Assembly (NCBI GenBank): GCA_963971575.1
Contig: OZ020617.1
Span: 20,049,403 to 20,113,402, forward strand
From: Liopterus haemorrhoidalis
Taxonomy: Eukaryota > Arthropoda > Insecta > Coleoptera > Dytiscidae
Length of the DNA: 64,000 nt
Direction of reading: 5' to 3'
Shown here: one piece after another, positions 34,089-45,649 of the stretch
How positions within the stretch are numbered: position 1 is the stretch's first letter
Layout of the letters: each line of letters opens with the position of its first letter
Made by a program: the position numbers and the translations under genes
Notes under the pieces: generated by a model
What the model was told of the DNA's origin: nothing
Databases searched by the model: none
What the model saw: only the letters and a program-made list of their open reading frames with translations

Positions 34089-35574
34089 CGAGGGTTACCT
34101 TTATGTTTTTACAAACGACCACTAGATGGCAAGATTGAAATGTGTCATTACTATATTCGTAAAATTTTACATTTGTTATTGTGAAATCAGTGGCAGCTTA
34201 CATATGGACCGAGTTGTTTGTTGACAGTGAGCGTTAAAAAAACAAGTTTGTGAAATAATAGATATTACTCGTGAAGGTTTTCGTTGGATGATTACGATTT
34301 TAGTAAAGGCCTAACTCAACAACATTGTATAGATTCACTTCGTTCATCTTTTGGTAATGAAGCACCATCAGACTGTTAACAATTGGTTTGCAGAATTTCG
34401 TCGTGGTCGTGCGTCCGTCGTGTATCGTCGTGGTTGTGATTAAACAAAAACATCGATGCTGTTCGCGAAATGATTGAAGAAGATCAGCATGTGACTTACC
34501 GCGAGATAGAGGCATCCTTTGGCATATCGCAGACTGCAATACATTCGATTTTGCATAAACATTTAGCTGTGAAAGAGATCTGTTCCCGATAGATTCCACA
34601 TAATTTGACCGAAGCTCAAAAAAGGTTCGTGTTTATTGGTGTAAAGGAATGCTAAAAAAATTCAACGTAGGCACTGCAAAATCTATATGCAACATCGTTA
34701 CAGGTGACGAAACTTGGATTTCTTCATATGAATCAGAAACTAATTAACAATCCACTGTTTGGTTCTTCCAAGATGAACCAAAACCTACAAAAGTTGTTCG
34801 TTCACGAAGCACTTCCAAGAAAATGATCGCTTGTTTTTTCGGTTGTACTGGACATGTCGCAACCATTCCTTTTGAGCAGCGTTTCCCAACCGCCGGTCCG
34901 CGAGATTTTATTACAAAATCTCCGTGTTTGCAGTCTGGTGAGGAGGACTTTTTTTATTTGCTCATCACTTACTTTTTGGAGGCGAAGACTTTTTTTTGCT
35001 CATCACTTATATTTTAAATAATTTAGCGATACACATTACCTTGAAAACTTGCCGGTCCACAAATTTTTCTAGGTCGCTTGCCGGTCCGCCATGAAAAACG
35101 GTTGGGAAACTCTACTTTAGAGGATCGAAAAAAAGTTAATACTGAATGGTATACAACAATTTGTTTGTCAGAAGTCATCGACAAAATCAGGAAAACAACC
35201 AAAAACGTCGCATCATTCTACATCATGACAATGCAAGCTCCAACACAGCACGTCAAACAATTGATTATTTGAAGAAGAAAAACATCGAATTAATGTCTCC
35301 TTGCCCGTATTCACCTGATTTATCTCCTAACGACTTTTTTTTATTCCCCAATGTCAACAATGCGTGAACAACGATTTTCATCACCTCAAGAAACTATGGA
35401 AGCCATCGAAAACCATGTTTCTGAAATACTAACTTCAGATTGGAATTTTTTTTTTTCGAGAATTGTTTTGAATGCATGCAAAAGTGTATAAATCTTAATA
35501 GCAATAAAAGAGTTTCTTCAAAAAAAATTTTTTTTCTTTATTATTTTTTGTAAAAACTTAAAAGGTAGTCCTCG
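34089..35574 (+). pseudogene. mariner transposon, inactive, with hAT MITE inside
   Basis: Terminal repeats CGAGGGTTACCTTTATG (left) and the complement at 35548-35574 (right), each next to TA. The transposase is decayed. HTH remnants occur at 34270-34560 (NWFAEFRRGRAS-like, then REIEASFGISQTAIHSIL). VTGDETW, with the first catalytic Asp, is at about 34700. The core is cut by a hAT MITE (34877-35114). Then HHDNASSNTARQTIDYL (second Asp) and SPCPYSPDLSPNDFFLFPN (third Asp) lie at 35200-35360. Several stops and frameshifts. Same family as the fragments at 19.5, 20.8 and 21.5 kb. Confidence 0.87.
34877..35114. mobile_element. hAT MITE, 238 bp
   Basis: Inverted ends CAGCGTTTCCCAACC and GGTTGGGAAACTCTA. 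8-bp target duplication CTTTTGAG / CTTTAGAG (34869-34876 and 35115-35122, one mismatch), as expected for hAT. Excising it rejoins the mariner transposase reading (ATTCCTTTAGAGGATCG). Internal CTCATCACTTA.TTTTT words occur twice. Younger than the mariner it sits in. Confidence 0.9.
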
Positions 35575-35576
35575 TA

Positions 35577-36688
35577 TAAAAGAAATTCATTGAATATAGA
35601 AATCTGCAAATTACCAAAAATAAATCAGTTATAATAAAATAAAATAAATAACACGATAATATTTGTAAAAATACTCAAAAAAATATACAAATAAAAGCAA
35701 GCTATATACAAAAATACTTGTAAACAACGCAATAAAAAAATATGGTTTTCATAAGTTCAGTAGTTCAGCTTTCCATCAACAGACGACACAAATAAATATT
35801 TGCATCAATAAGTTTGCATCATTAAATTGCTGACGTCATGGTTCCATTTTATACCTCACCCTGTATAACAAAAGGATACGTTTAAACATGTTGTTTTAAA
35901 TTTAAGACATCCTTTTTTATACATCACCTGTATAACAAAAGGATACGTTTAAACATGTTGTTTTAAATTTAAGACATCCTTTAAATAAAATGTATTATTA
36001 GATGATTTTAAATTAACTAGATCAGACACAGCGCCTTGATATGTTGACACATCGTTTTGTATCTTCTCGTATTAAAGCGCAGATACATGCAATTACATGC
36101 TGTGTTTGAGTTATTCGTTGATACTGGATATATTTTGACATTATTCAGTCCTAAATTATGCCCAGCCATAAACTAGTGTTGACCTAAATATCTTGTTTGT
36201 CCATATGCCAAAATGGCGTTATAATAAACAGCTGGTATAAAATTACTACCCTAATGAAAAGTAAATCAATTTTTACGCAGATAAGAGTCCAAGGGGAGAG
36301 TACATTTTAATGCCATATTGAATGGACTTCCTATGTTTACTGCTAAATCATTTTTATAGCCAGCATGAAACAGATGTGTAATCTGTCTTTGACGGCTTTC
36401 ATCATTCAACAAAAATGTTGCATAGAGATATCAGTTTATACCAATAGGGGTACGTTTTAATGTGCATTTGTAATGGAAATTCTATCTTTGCACGTGCACG
36501 CTTGTTGTTATTGTTTTAGTTTTGTGTTCTATATTTCGACGACGTGTTTTCTTATCGTGTTTTCGCATACAGATATACATTTTGGTTTGATATTTTTAGC
36601 TTTATAAAATTGCTAGCTTGTTTTGGTTAATACAGATTGGTACAATATCCTATAAAATCTCATCAAAAAAAAATAGTGAAATATATAT
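35577..36688. other. Unassigned, with one tandem duplication
   Basis: AT-rich, no coding frame. Contains the duplication at 35848-35983 listed separately. Confidence 0.4.
35848..35983. repeat. Tandem duplication, 67-bp period, two copies
   Basis: ACAAAAGGATACGTTTAAAC followed by ATGTTGTTTTAAATTTAAGA occurs twice in a row, nearly identical, so the duplication is recent. Confidence 0.85.
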
Positions 36689-36690
36689 AC

Positions 36691-37580
36691 TACTCTGTCA
36701 AAAAAGTAGCGGGTATTTGTGATTTAAAAAGCCCGCGCTAATAATTTTTTTAAAATCTTTTTTTCATAAAATGGCAGCACTGTCCCTAATTACTGTGTCA
36801 AACATGAGCGCCATCTGTCAACCAGTTTGATTACATCGGCTGTTTAAGTTAACACACTTCAGTAGCGCGTCGCGATTTTTACAATGAACAAAACTACTGA
36901 ACAAAGAGTTTGCCTTAAATTTTGTGTTGCGGATTGAATTACGTGTGCTGACTCGTTAAAAATGTTGGAAAAGCGTTATGGTGAATCAGCTTTATCAAAA
37001 ACACGGGCGTACGAGTGGTACAAAGCGTTTAAAACCGGTCGAGAGATCGTCGAAGACAAACCACGTTCCGGACGGCCTTTGACCGTTTCAACCGACGTCA
37101 AAAGGAAATTGTGCTCGGCAATCGGCGTTCTAGCTTTAGAGAGATTTCACGTGATTCGAACTTTTCTCACGAGTCCGTTCGGTCGATTTTGGTGAATAAT
37201 TTGGGCATGAGACGCGTCGCCGCTCGTCTCGTTCCAACAGAGATGAATTTAAGGCCAGAAACGGGACAAATACTATCGAGCAACCACCGTATTCACCAGA
37301 TTTGGCCCCGTGTGACTTCTTTTTATTTCCGAAATTAAAATTGCCGCTACGTAGAACCCGTTTTGAATCGATCGAGGCCATAAAAGAAAATTCGTAGAAT
37401 GAGTTGATGGTTATACCGGAAAGCTCCTATATAAGGTATTTCGAAAACTGGAAAAAACGCTGAAAAATGTGTGTTGCCTCAAATGCGGCCTACTTTGAAG
37501 GCGACAAATTAAATTTTAATGATTAAATGAAAATTGTGAGCTTTATTTAACAATTCCCGCTACTTTCCTGGCAGAATGTA
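36691..37580 (+). pseudogene. mariner with internal deletion
   Basis: Terminal repeats ACTCTGTCAAAAAAGTAGCGGG and, at the right, the complement of ACATTCTGCCAGGAAAGTAGC. The transposase N-terminus (TTEQRVCLKFCVA, KTRAYEWYKAFKTGREIVED, PRSGRPLTVSTDVKR), after frameshifts, reaches VNNLGMRRVAARLVPTEMNL at about 37190-37255. It then jumps straight to PPYSPDLAPCDFFLFPKLKL (37282-37340). About 500 bp holding the first two catalytic Asp residues are missing. The end of the ORF (YFEGDK-like) precedes the right repeat. Confidence 0.87.
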
Positions 37581-38203
37581 TATGGTTAACAGTGATGTGT
37601 CTTTACGGTAGAAAGTGAATTTTTACGTTTTCACACTAAGAGTAGGTAAACAATGTATAAAATCTAAACAATGCATAAAGAATGTAAACAACTGAAAAAA
37701 TGAGGTCTGTTTCTCGATTCTGGCAGTTCTGAACTGTCAATTGAACGAGTTTACATTACACATAACATCGTTCTTAAAAATATCTTTGTTATAAGCATCA
37801 TCTTTTGTGACGTTTCACGTCAGGGCAGGCCAGATGGAGTGTGTCCCATGTGCAAGTATTTGGGCTGTATAGGAGTCCCAGAAAAATAAATTCATCTACA
37901 AGTGTTCGGAACCGGGAACATTTATTTATTTATTTTCGTTTAGTTAGTTTTTTTTATTGTTGATAAATTGTTTAGACTCAAAAAAATTACTTGCGCCCGG
38001 AGTTGTTTATGGAGAAGTCCGGCCCTGATCTGCATTATGGCCAGAAGGAACTAACTAATCGGATTTTTTACGAACTTGGGTTCAGTGTAGTCAAACCATA
38101 TAAAAAAATAATAACAACACAAACATAAACAGCTAATGTAAATACCTAATACCGTTTTACATGTAGAAAAGTACCTACAAAATACGCGTAATATATATGA
38201 CAC
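37581..38203. other. Unassigned, possible hAT-like remnant
   Basis: CAGGGCAGGCCAGATGG (37821) and, inverted, CAGGGCCGGACTTCTCC (about 38012-38028) could be ends of one decayed hAT-like element; flanking 8-mers do not match, so this is tentative. Confidence 0.35.
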
Positions 38204-38205
38204 TA

Positions 38206-38861
38206 GGGTGATGACTTTTTTACAACCTCATTTTTCTGTATCATAATTTGATGAGCTTTCTTTTAAGATTAGATGAAATCAAACTTTGAAGGTGATTTGA
38301 TAAAAAAACCTCACGCACAAAATAATTTAAAAAATTTTAATTATCAGCTTTTTTGACCATTTTTTGAAGTCACTGTAGAGCTTTAGAGTCACATATATAC
38401 AACATTATAGGGTCATCAAACACACAAGGAAGTCAATTATTCACGATAATTGTCATTGGACAGGATGAATCTCAGTGGGAGGTTGTTCTTGTTGCAGCAG
38501 GTGTTGTGCAAGTTTTGGATAACTTTGATCGCACGCTCACAGCACTGGTTGCTTCGGGCAATGTTGACTGGAGATTCATCAGTTTTCCAGTGGGTTTTCA
38601 AACATTTGAGAGCTGTTGGGTAGTTATTCAGAGCACAGATAGTTCATCAAAATCTTCAGTGCGGAACAATTAACTGCTGAACCAATGGTCAGCCCATGAG
38701 TAGGCTAAAATGGCCTACATAACATTTCAAAGTGGTTTGTGCGTGACCTTTTTTAATAATTCAGTGGAATAAACGTCATTTTAGTCATTAATATGCAAAA
38801 GTTTATCCATTCGTGCTACAGGAAATAATTTTTGAGAAAAAAAGTCAAAATGTCATCACCC
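38206..38861. mobile_element. TIR transposon of unrecognised family
   Basis: Inverted ends GGGTGATGAC(T/A)TTTT at 38206 and 38850-38861 with TA on both sides (38204-38205, 38862-38863). Inside, on the minus strand (about 38440-38620), an open segment reads NYPTALKCLKTHWKTDESPV then NIARSNQCCERAIKVIQNLH and NNLPLRFILSNDNYRE. It has coding character but I do not recognise it. GTTTGTGCGTGA and TCACGCAC words lie subterminally in inverted order (about 38311 and 38736). Confidence 0.6.
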
Positions 38862-38870
38862 TAATATGCA

Positions 38871-39362
38871 CATCAGTAGCAGATACACTGCAAATGTATA
38901 CAAAAAGTTTGTTTAATAATTTTTAAAAAGAAAAAAAAAAAAAAAAAAAAATTGTAGCCTTCATAATTGTAGCCCACACATAAATGGCAAAGACGTAATT
39001 AATGCAAACTTCTTCAGGTAGCTAAGTATAATTTTATCCTGCAACTGTTCATTTGACGAAAAAATGTACAAAGAATATCTGTTGCGAGATTAACAGCTTA
39101 AAATCAAAATAATGAAGTACAAAGCCGATGTACTTCCTGTATCATTTTACATCAGAGTATCCTGTTATCTTTATAGGTGGCATATAAAATTTCAAAAAAG
39201 ATTCTACCAAAGGCGATTAAGAATTAAATGGCAAGATTGTATGCCGAATATATAAATAATGGCTAAAACTAAAATCGTCAATACCTATTCATTAGCCATT
39301 CTGTACCAACTTTAGTTGCGATTAGCAAAATGTTGGTATCCAAATGTGGAAACGGCAAATGG
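38871..39362. other. AT-rich with poly(A) tract
   Basis: Poly(A) near 38929-38951, no coding frame. Confidence 0.5.
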
Positions 39363-39364
39363 TA

Positions 39365-40035
39365 CGAGGGTTGCCTTTTATATTTCGGGATTGCGCTAAA
39401 CTGTGACGGTATAAGTACTCAGAACTTTTTGACGTAAGAGCGCTATTTGTGCTGTTTACAGTAACTTGAAAAAAATCATCTCGGCTAAAAATGGAATTAA
39501 ATCGTGGACATTTTCGAACGATTATTTTTTACAACTTTCGACGTGGATTAACCCGACACCAGTGCATCGATGAACTTAATTCGACTTTTGGCGATGAAGC
39601 ACTATCATGACTACGGTTCATCGATGGTTTGCTGACTTCAATCGTGGCCGTAGTTCGCTTAAGGACGAATTTCGTGAAGGACGTCCAAAATCGGTTGTTG
39701 TTCCGGAAAACATTGTTGCTGTACGTGAACTGATACTGTAAGATCGTCATGTGACTTATCGTGAGATTTAGGTATCCTTGGGCACTAGTGGGACCAGCAT
39801 CCAATTACTATTGCATGAAAATTTAGTCATCAAAAAAATTGTTCGCATTGGATCCCACATAATTTGACAATCGAAGTAGAAAAAGCCTCAATCGGGTCGT
39901 TTTGAAAATTGGTTCAAACGCATGCAAAAGTATATTGATATTCATGGAGAATATTTTGAAAAACAATAAATCCACTTTTGTTAATAAATAATTGTTTTTG
40001 ATCTCAAATCCCGCAATATAAAAAGGCAATCCTCG
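39365..40035 (+). pseudogene. mariner with internal deletion (second subfamily)
   Basis: Terminal repeats CGAGGGTTGCCTTTTATATT (left) and the complement at 40010-40035, TA on both sides. A transposase start is present (MELNRGHFRTIIFYNFRRGL). A one-base break precedes VHRWFADFNRGRSSLKDEFR, then EGRPKSVVVPENIVAVREL, stop, DRHVTYREI, stop, and GTSGTSIQLLLHENLVIKKI. After about 39860 it jumps to FENWFKRMQKYIDIHGEYFE and a stop (about 39900-39970). The whole catalytic domain is deleted. The ends are related to but distinct from those of the 34-kb mariner. Confidence 0.87.
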
Positions 40036-40037
40036 TA

Positions 40038-40483
40038 TGGACAATTTTTTTTTTTTTAGCGCCCGTACATGCTAGTTGTTTGGCCAGCTAACTCGAAAGA
40101 TCAGTGCCCTATGGATAATTGTCGGACATAAGCGAATTGATTGTTTGGAAGGTGAGGTGCGGGTGATTGATCTTGGAGCTGCGCAGCAACTAATACGATA
40201 TTCAGATGTAAAGTGATATCTGCCTGGCAATAAGAACTACTTAAAGACGTGGCGGCAGTAATTGAAAAGAGAATACGTATTAGATGCTGCTGAAGATAAG
40301 AATGAAGAACTGCTGAGGTGTTGGGACATTTGACAAAACACCGGTGGGCTGATAAGATGCTGAGACCTTTTCATAGATGTATGAAAAGCACAAATATAGG
40401 TTCTAAAACTAAATACGCATTATATTCACACACTTATTGACAGAACAGTACATCCGGCATTTTCTATTTATTGTTAAAAATTA
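40038..40483. other. Unassigned; possible LINE C-terminus trace
   Basis: Around 40315-40370 VLGHLTKHRWADKMLRP resembles the C-terminal 'RWLGHV.R...RWPKKVL' pattern of some LINE ORFs, but too short to be sure. Confidence 0.3.
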
Positions 40484-40485
40484 TA

Positions 40486-40904
40486 CCATGTGTTCAAAAA
40501 GAAATTAAATAAGGGTTGGCTGTGGAAAAATAAAATAATGTGTACTGCAAGCTTTAACTGTCATCACTGTTGTTGTCATAAGTTTCGATTGAAAATTCCA
40601 TTAAGCTACAATTATAATGGTTTTATTGTTATACCATGAGTTCAAAAATAATTGCATAAGGGTGGGCTATGAAAAAATAAAATAATGTCTACTGCAAGCT
40701 TTATATAACAATATAAACTTATGACAACAACCACAGTGTTGACAGTTAAATAATTCTAAAGCTTGCAGTAGATGCATTTTTCTGCATTTTTCCATAGCCA
40801 ACCCTTATGTAATTACTTTTTGAACTTATGGTATAAAGCTTGCAATAGATATTATTTTATTTTTCCACAGCCAACCCTTATGTAATTTCTTTTGGAACTC
40901 ATGG
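40486..40904. mobile_element. mariner-like MITE, outer copy
   Basis: Ends CCATGTGTTCAAAAAG (left) and complement CTTTTGGAACTCATGG (right), each flanked by TA (40484-40485, 40905-40906). Subterminal AAGGGTTGGCTGTGGAAAAA is also inverted at the right. Contains a second MITE of the same family (40634-40831). Confidence 0.75.
40634..40831. mobile_element. mariner-like MITE, inner copy
   Basis: Same ends (CCATGAGTTCAAAAA and complement TTTTTGAACTTATGG) with TA at 40632-40633 and 40832-40833. It is inserted inside the outer copy. Confidence 0.75.
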
Positions 40905-40906
40905 TA

Positions 40907-41760
40907 CGACAACTATTAAAAACAATGCTACACATGGTTTGCTGTAAAAAATAAAGGCAATAATTAAATAAGCAAGGTAGCCATGACCTATGTGCCAATG
41001 ACTACAGGAGCACGGAGGTCAGCCATGATATGGCTGAAGCTGTTGTCCAAACACCAGAATTGATCTGTTTAGTTTAGTTCATGGACGAGCTCACTCGAAC
41101 ATGATAAATACCAATGGGTATTCGGGAAAGCCGGACGTGCACATTGTTATAGTCGGGATTATCTCAAGTCAAAGATCATCTGATCGCCTTGTTCCACTCT
41201 CCTTGACTACTGCTCAGTACCTTCAAGTGTCTCCTAACCGTTCAATCATTCTGGTAGCTGGCCAGGGAGGAACGTCAAAATGTGAAAGACCTGGTCACAT
41301 CTAAGTAACGCACTGTACTGTTTGCACTTGCATTCCGATATTCATTCATTATACTCCTTGGTAATCTAGCTTCCTATTCCTTTGTTTGACAAAAACTGCA
41401 CATTGTCCTAATAAATAAACGTTATATATTAAAACTAGAGCACCCGTTGCCAACTGTGTTGGCAAACAAATCATTACCTTAATATGGAACTTGCTCGACA
41501 CCTCAGACTTCTTTCTCTAGCCATACGCCTAACTTCATCCAATTCAAATTGAATCAACTCTTCGTCCATTATTAAAAACTGGACAAATAATGAGCATTAT
41601 TCCGAATTATTAATTCATTAACTTTTTAAGATGGGAAAACGATTCATTTTCACTCAGTGCATTATATTTATAATGTTAAAACTAAAAATGATTTGAGACG
41701 TTAAATTCAAAATATATTTATTAAAATTAATTTTCCATTTTCTTATATAATATAAAAATA
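40907..41760. other. AT-rich DNA, nothing recognised
   Basis: The 67-codon frame at 41101-41304 has no recognisable motif. Confidence 0.4.
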
Positions 41761-41850
41761 CGCACACGGAAAAAACGCACACGGATTAATACGCACACGG
41801 AAAAAAGCCCACATGAAAAAATACACACACGGAAAAAAGCATACTTACAC
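41761..41850 (+). repeat. Minisatellite, ACGCACACGGAAAAA units
   Basis: About five imperfect 13-20-bp units of (T)ACGCACACGGAAAAAA. Confidence 0.8.
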
Positions 41851-41870
41851 TATATCTCAAATCAGAGGGT

Positions 41871-42321
41871 AGATTTACAATATCCCACTGAACACTGCGC
41901 ATGCGTCACACACACGTCATTTGTTCAATATACAAAGATTCTAAACAGGTGGGACGGTGCAGAACTTTTAAAACACAATTTATTTTTAGGTGGTTTATAA
42001 AAAAACAAAAAAATAAACAGTCATCAACCATAACCTAAGATAGTGCTTTTAAGGTGAATCACTGTCCCTGGCCCTGCGCAGAACAGTTAAAATACAATTT
42101 ATTTTTAGGTGGTTTATAAAAAAAAAATAAACAGTTATCAACCATAACCTAAGATAGTGCTTTTAAGGTGAATCTAACCTAAACTAAAATGTAAATGATA
42201 TTTTAATGTGATAAATAAACAGAAACCATTGTTTTAGAGCCACTGATAATTCTTGAATTATTTAGTGTAGTCGTTATGTGCTGCCGTCTGTATAGAGTTT
42301 GCAGTGGGATATTGTAAATCT
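41871..42321. mobile_element. Candidate MITE with perfect 20-bp inverted ends
   Basis: AGATTTACAATATCCCACTG (41871-41890) and its exact complement (42302-42321) bracket about 410 bp. Inside is a ~120-bp tandem duplication (starting about 41950 and 42070) sharing ATAACCTAAGATAGTGCTTT. No target duplication found and no family recognised. Confidence 0.55.
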
Positions 42322-42323
42322 TG

Positions 42324-43305
42324 TCCTATAAATCGTAGAAATAAAAAAATAATAAAGCATTGAAAAAATAATAATAAAGAAAAAAGTCACATTTTTCTTA
42401 CTTTCATCAAAACCAAATATTTTTTTAAATAATTATTTTTCTGCTAATAATAATTTTAATCAAAAATGTCGAATATCACGGAAGGATAACGTTTTTCTGT
42501 GTTTTGTTTCGTAAAAAAACCGATCCGTGTATTTCACAACTAAATTAATAATTGTGAAGTGATTTTTTAATGAAAAACACAACTGACATTTTTACTAATT
42601 TTGTTGTCAATACTCAAAACAAAAATTCACAGCACACTACTGTCCAATACATAAACAATAATTTCTTACAATTTTATCAATTATTATATTTAAAGTGTTC
42701 GTAGAATATTCACTATTATTGCATCTTATAATAATTATAAAAAGTGTTCGTAGAAAATTCACTATTATTGCATCAACAATATATTTTAAACAATTTTGAC
42801 ATAAATAATGAACATATGCGCGCCTCTATCGGGGAATGAAGAAACGACCGGTCGAACATACAAACAGGCGTATTATATTATAGGATACTGACAAATAATC
42901 ATTCTAAAAATAACTGTCCTGTCACAACATCGCTAGTAATATTGACGGCCGGTTGTTAAAGTAAGAATTATCCCTAACTCAAGTTAAAATCTTTTTTTTT
43001 TATATGTTGTAACATATAAAAACAAATGATTTTAACTTGATTTAGAGAAAACTCTTAGGTTAGCAACCCGCCATAAGTAACACTAAAGTAAGTAAGGATA
43101 TTTTGACCAATGCACCAAAAATAATTTTAAGTTACCCATATCTTATATTTCACTATTTTATCCTATCATTATTATCACTTGAACTTTTAATTCGTGACAC
43201 TTGGAACAAAAAATATTTTGATATCTAAATGTTTCCAAAGTTTTGAAGGCGATTTCTGAAGTCTAAGCGTATTCTCTGAAAAATCTACGCGATTCGTTAC
43301 ATAAA
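42324..43305. other. AT-rich, one short duplication
   Basis: 42690-42775 contains two copies of AAGTGTTCGTAGAA(T/A)ATTCA about 50 bp apart. Nothing else recognised. Confidence 0.45.
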
Positions 43306-43313
43306 TACTAGAC

Positions 43314-44485
43314 CAGTGCTTCTCAACCTTTTCTGGCCTGGGACCCCCCGAAATTATGTAAATATTGTTTGCGGCCCCCCTACATTATGGTGTATCAAGA
43401 TAACGAGAACACGAGTTTTTTCGAAAAGGCAACATGTGAGGAAGTTGGGATAAATTTTAAACTAAAATTTATCCACAAAATTTAATGGTAGTATTGCAAT
43501 TTTCCGGAAAAAGCCAGAAGTACAGGATATCAAGGACCATTTCAAATTTTTAAATGGGATATGTCATATTGGATATCTTTGGATAGAGCTTTTCAACATC
43601 TTTTACTTAAACATTTTTTTAATATCTTTTACGGTTGACAAAAAAAACTGTGATATTTTTAAATGACGATTATATTCCTTATAACGACTTGAAAGTAAAG
43701 TATTTTTATTTACAAGTGTTCAAAATGCCTTTCATTTTAATTTAAACAATTCGCATCTTTACTCTTGAGTTGTCTGTAGCTCAGAGAGCAATTAAAAAAA
43801 TACATAATAAAAAAATGCACTTTCAAGTCGTACCTACTTCAAAGTACAACTTGAAAATACTTGAAGTACCTCCAACGCGAACCATTGTCAGAGAAACCAC
43901 TCAACGGACACATACAATTTATTTGACCTTGATATAGTCTGCTTATAGTCTGATTGGTTAGAGTGGAACTAGATTTTCAAATCTAGTAATTTTTATGGAT
44001 TGAATGAAGCTTTTCATCATTTTGTTTAGTAAAAGCGCATTTAAGTTAGCTAGTGACAACTTAAACGTTTGAAATAGCCTGTAGTTTAAATTAGTTGTCA
44101 AAGTATATTAAAGTCTGTTCCTTTGGTTTAAGCGGAACTAGATTTTCAAATCTAGTTACTTTTACTGGTTGATTGAAGCTTTTGATAATTTTGTTCAAGA
44201 AAAGCCAACTTCAATATATACAAAAATAGCTAATGGCAACTTACAAAAATGAAAATTCCGGTTAGTTCCACCTAATCGTTTGGAATAAACTGTATGTATA
44301 AAAATAAATAGAATATTTTATTTAAAGTTATGAAAGGTATATTTTTATAAACAAAAATATAAGATATCGTATTTATAAATATTAATAAGATTGAGCGCAT
44401 TTTTATTATATTTTCATGTTTCGATCTTGAATGACTTCGCGGCCCCCCGACGAAGCCTTCACGGCCGCCCGGTTGAGAAACGCTG
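43314..44485. mobile_element. hAT MITE, 1.17 kb
   Basis: Ends CAGTGCTTCTCAACCTTTT and complement CGGTTGAGAAACGCTG. Perfect 8-bp duplication TACTAGAC (43306-43313, 44486-44493). The first and last ~60 bp are GC-richer with GGGACCCCCCG / GGCCCCCCGAC words. An internal direct duplication shares GGAACTAGATTTTCAAATCT (about 43966 and 44135). No transposase. Same family, opposite orientation, as 51205-53151. Confidence 0.92.
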
Positions 44486-44689
44486 TACTAGACTATTTTA
44501 TCAATTTCTTTTTCACACTATCTTTTAATTTTTAATGTCTTGTAATACTTACAACATTATATGTGTTAGTCGATTGTTTATGTTTTCGGTAACGCTTCCG
44601 GACAGTTCAATAGGCTATTCGTAGTTGGGTTTTTGGGGAGTCAAGAGTTATATTTGAATTTTCGATTGCGTGGGGCATCTGCTTCCCTA

Positions 44690-44800
44690 ATATCCGCGAT
44701 GTTCATGGATCAACTGTATATTATATATGCAGATGACACGGTTATGCTGGTCGAGAACAATGAAGACTTGCAAACTGTAATGATGCCACTTTAATGAGGA
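44690..44800 (+). pseudogene. LINE RT fragment with YADD box
   Basis: DQLYIIYADDTVMLVENNED, then LQTVMMPL and stop. It is clearly the RT palm box, but only ~35 codons are legible; flanks are too decayed to extend. Confidence 0.65.
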
Positions 44801-45029
44801 TCTGGTAATGTCCGCTTCGTTTCTATGCAAAACATGGCCAATTCAATTACATTTGCGCGAGTTAATTTCTTCTTGGATTTCGCTTCAACTGATAGCCTTC
44901 CAAAGATATTTGTTTGCTATACTTATGAATATTACTTTAACTAATAATAATAAGATATTTGATTAACTAAATAAAATACATAGATACACATAGAGAGAGA
45001 TACATTAAGAACATGAAAAGATAACAAAA

Positions 45030-45640
45030 CACTCGGTTAGTTTCAAAGAATAAAACAAGTTTATTTGATACTTATTTCGGCTTATGTAGCCATCTTCAAA
45101 AATACAAAGGGTTTACAGAAATAATTTTTAATTAATTTAATTTAATTTATTTATTTATCAAAAGAGTTACACGTAAATACATAAAAATATGTGAAAAAAC
45201 ATAAACCTAAGATAAATAAAGAATGCATACGTATTTCCCATAAGAAGTGTACATTCATATAAATAGAAAATTTACAAACTATTAGAGAAGAGAGGGTATT
45301 GGAACAAATGTGACTATAATTAGGAAAACCCTAACTAAAAGGTAAAATTATATAAGAGAGGATAAAAGGGATTGAGAAGAGGCGACCATCTAAACTCAAC
45401 TTGTTCATTCATGAGATTTCTTGATTTAGAAATCGCTTTTTTGATTTCAAATACCTCTAATAAATCCATTTTATTCCTTTCGGCTGTATATGTAAAATTT
45501 CAATGTTGTCAAAACAAAAAGTATGTTTATGTTTAAGCATATGTTAAGCTATATTAGACTTATGATACGAATAGGAGAGTACATTAGAGCGTGGAGATTG
45601 GACAATAGTGATAAGTCTAATCTAGGTTTAGCTAAACATT
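45030..45640 (-). pseudogene. Penelope-like element, C-terminal (GIY-YIG) end
   Basis: Minus strand: SNVLSYSYHKSNIA, one stop, then HMLKHKHTFCFDNIEILHI. After a frameshift it continues AERNKMDLLEVFEIKKAISK and SRNLMNEQVEF..SPLLNP. This spacing (His-x-Phe-DF/N-x-x-IL, then ER-x-x-x-K-x-x-LE-x-x-x-I, then N-x-x-x) fits the final part of the GIY-YIG domain of Penelope-like elements. Downstream, at about 45055-45110, TGAAGATGGCTACATAAGCC is the kind of 3' tail such elements carry. 5' truncated. Confidence 0.6.
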
Positions 45641-45649
45641 GGTTATTAT

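Noticed and set aside
41101..41304. 67-codon frame with balanced composition
   Set aside because: No recognised motif or neighbouring exon; length is within chance expectation.
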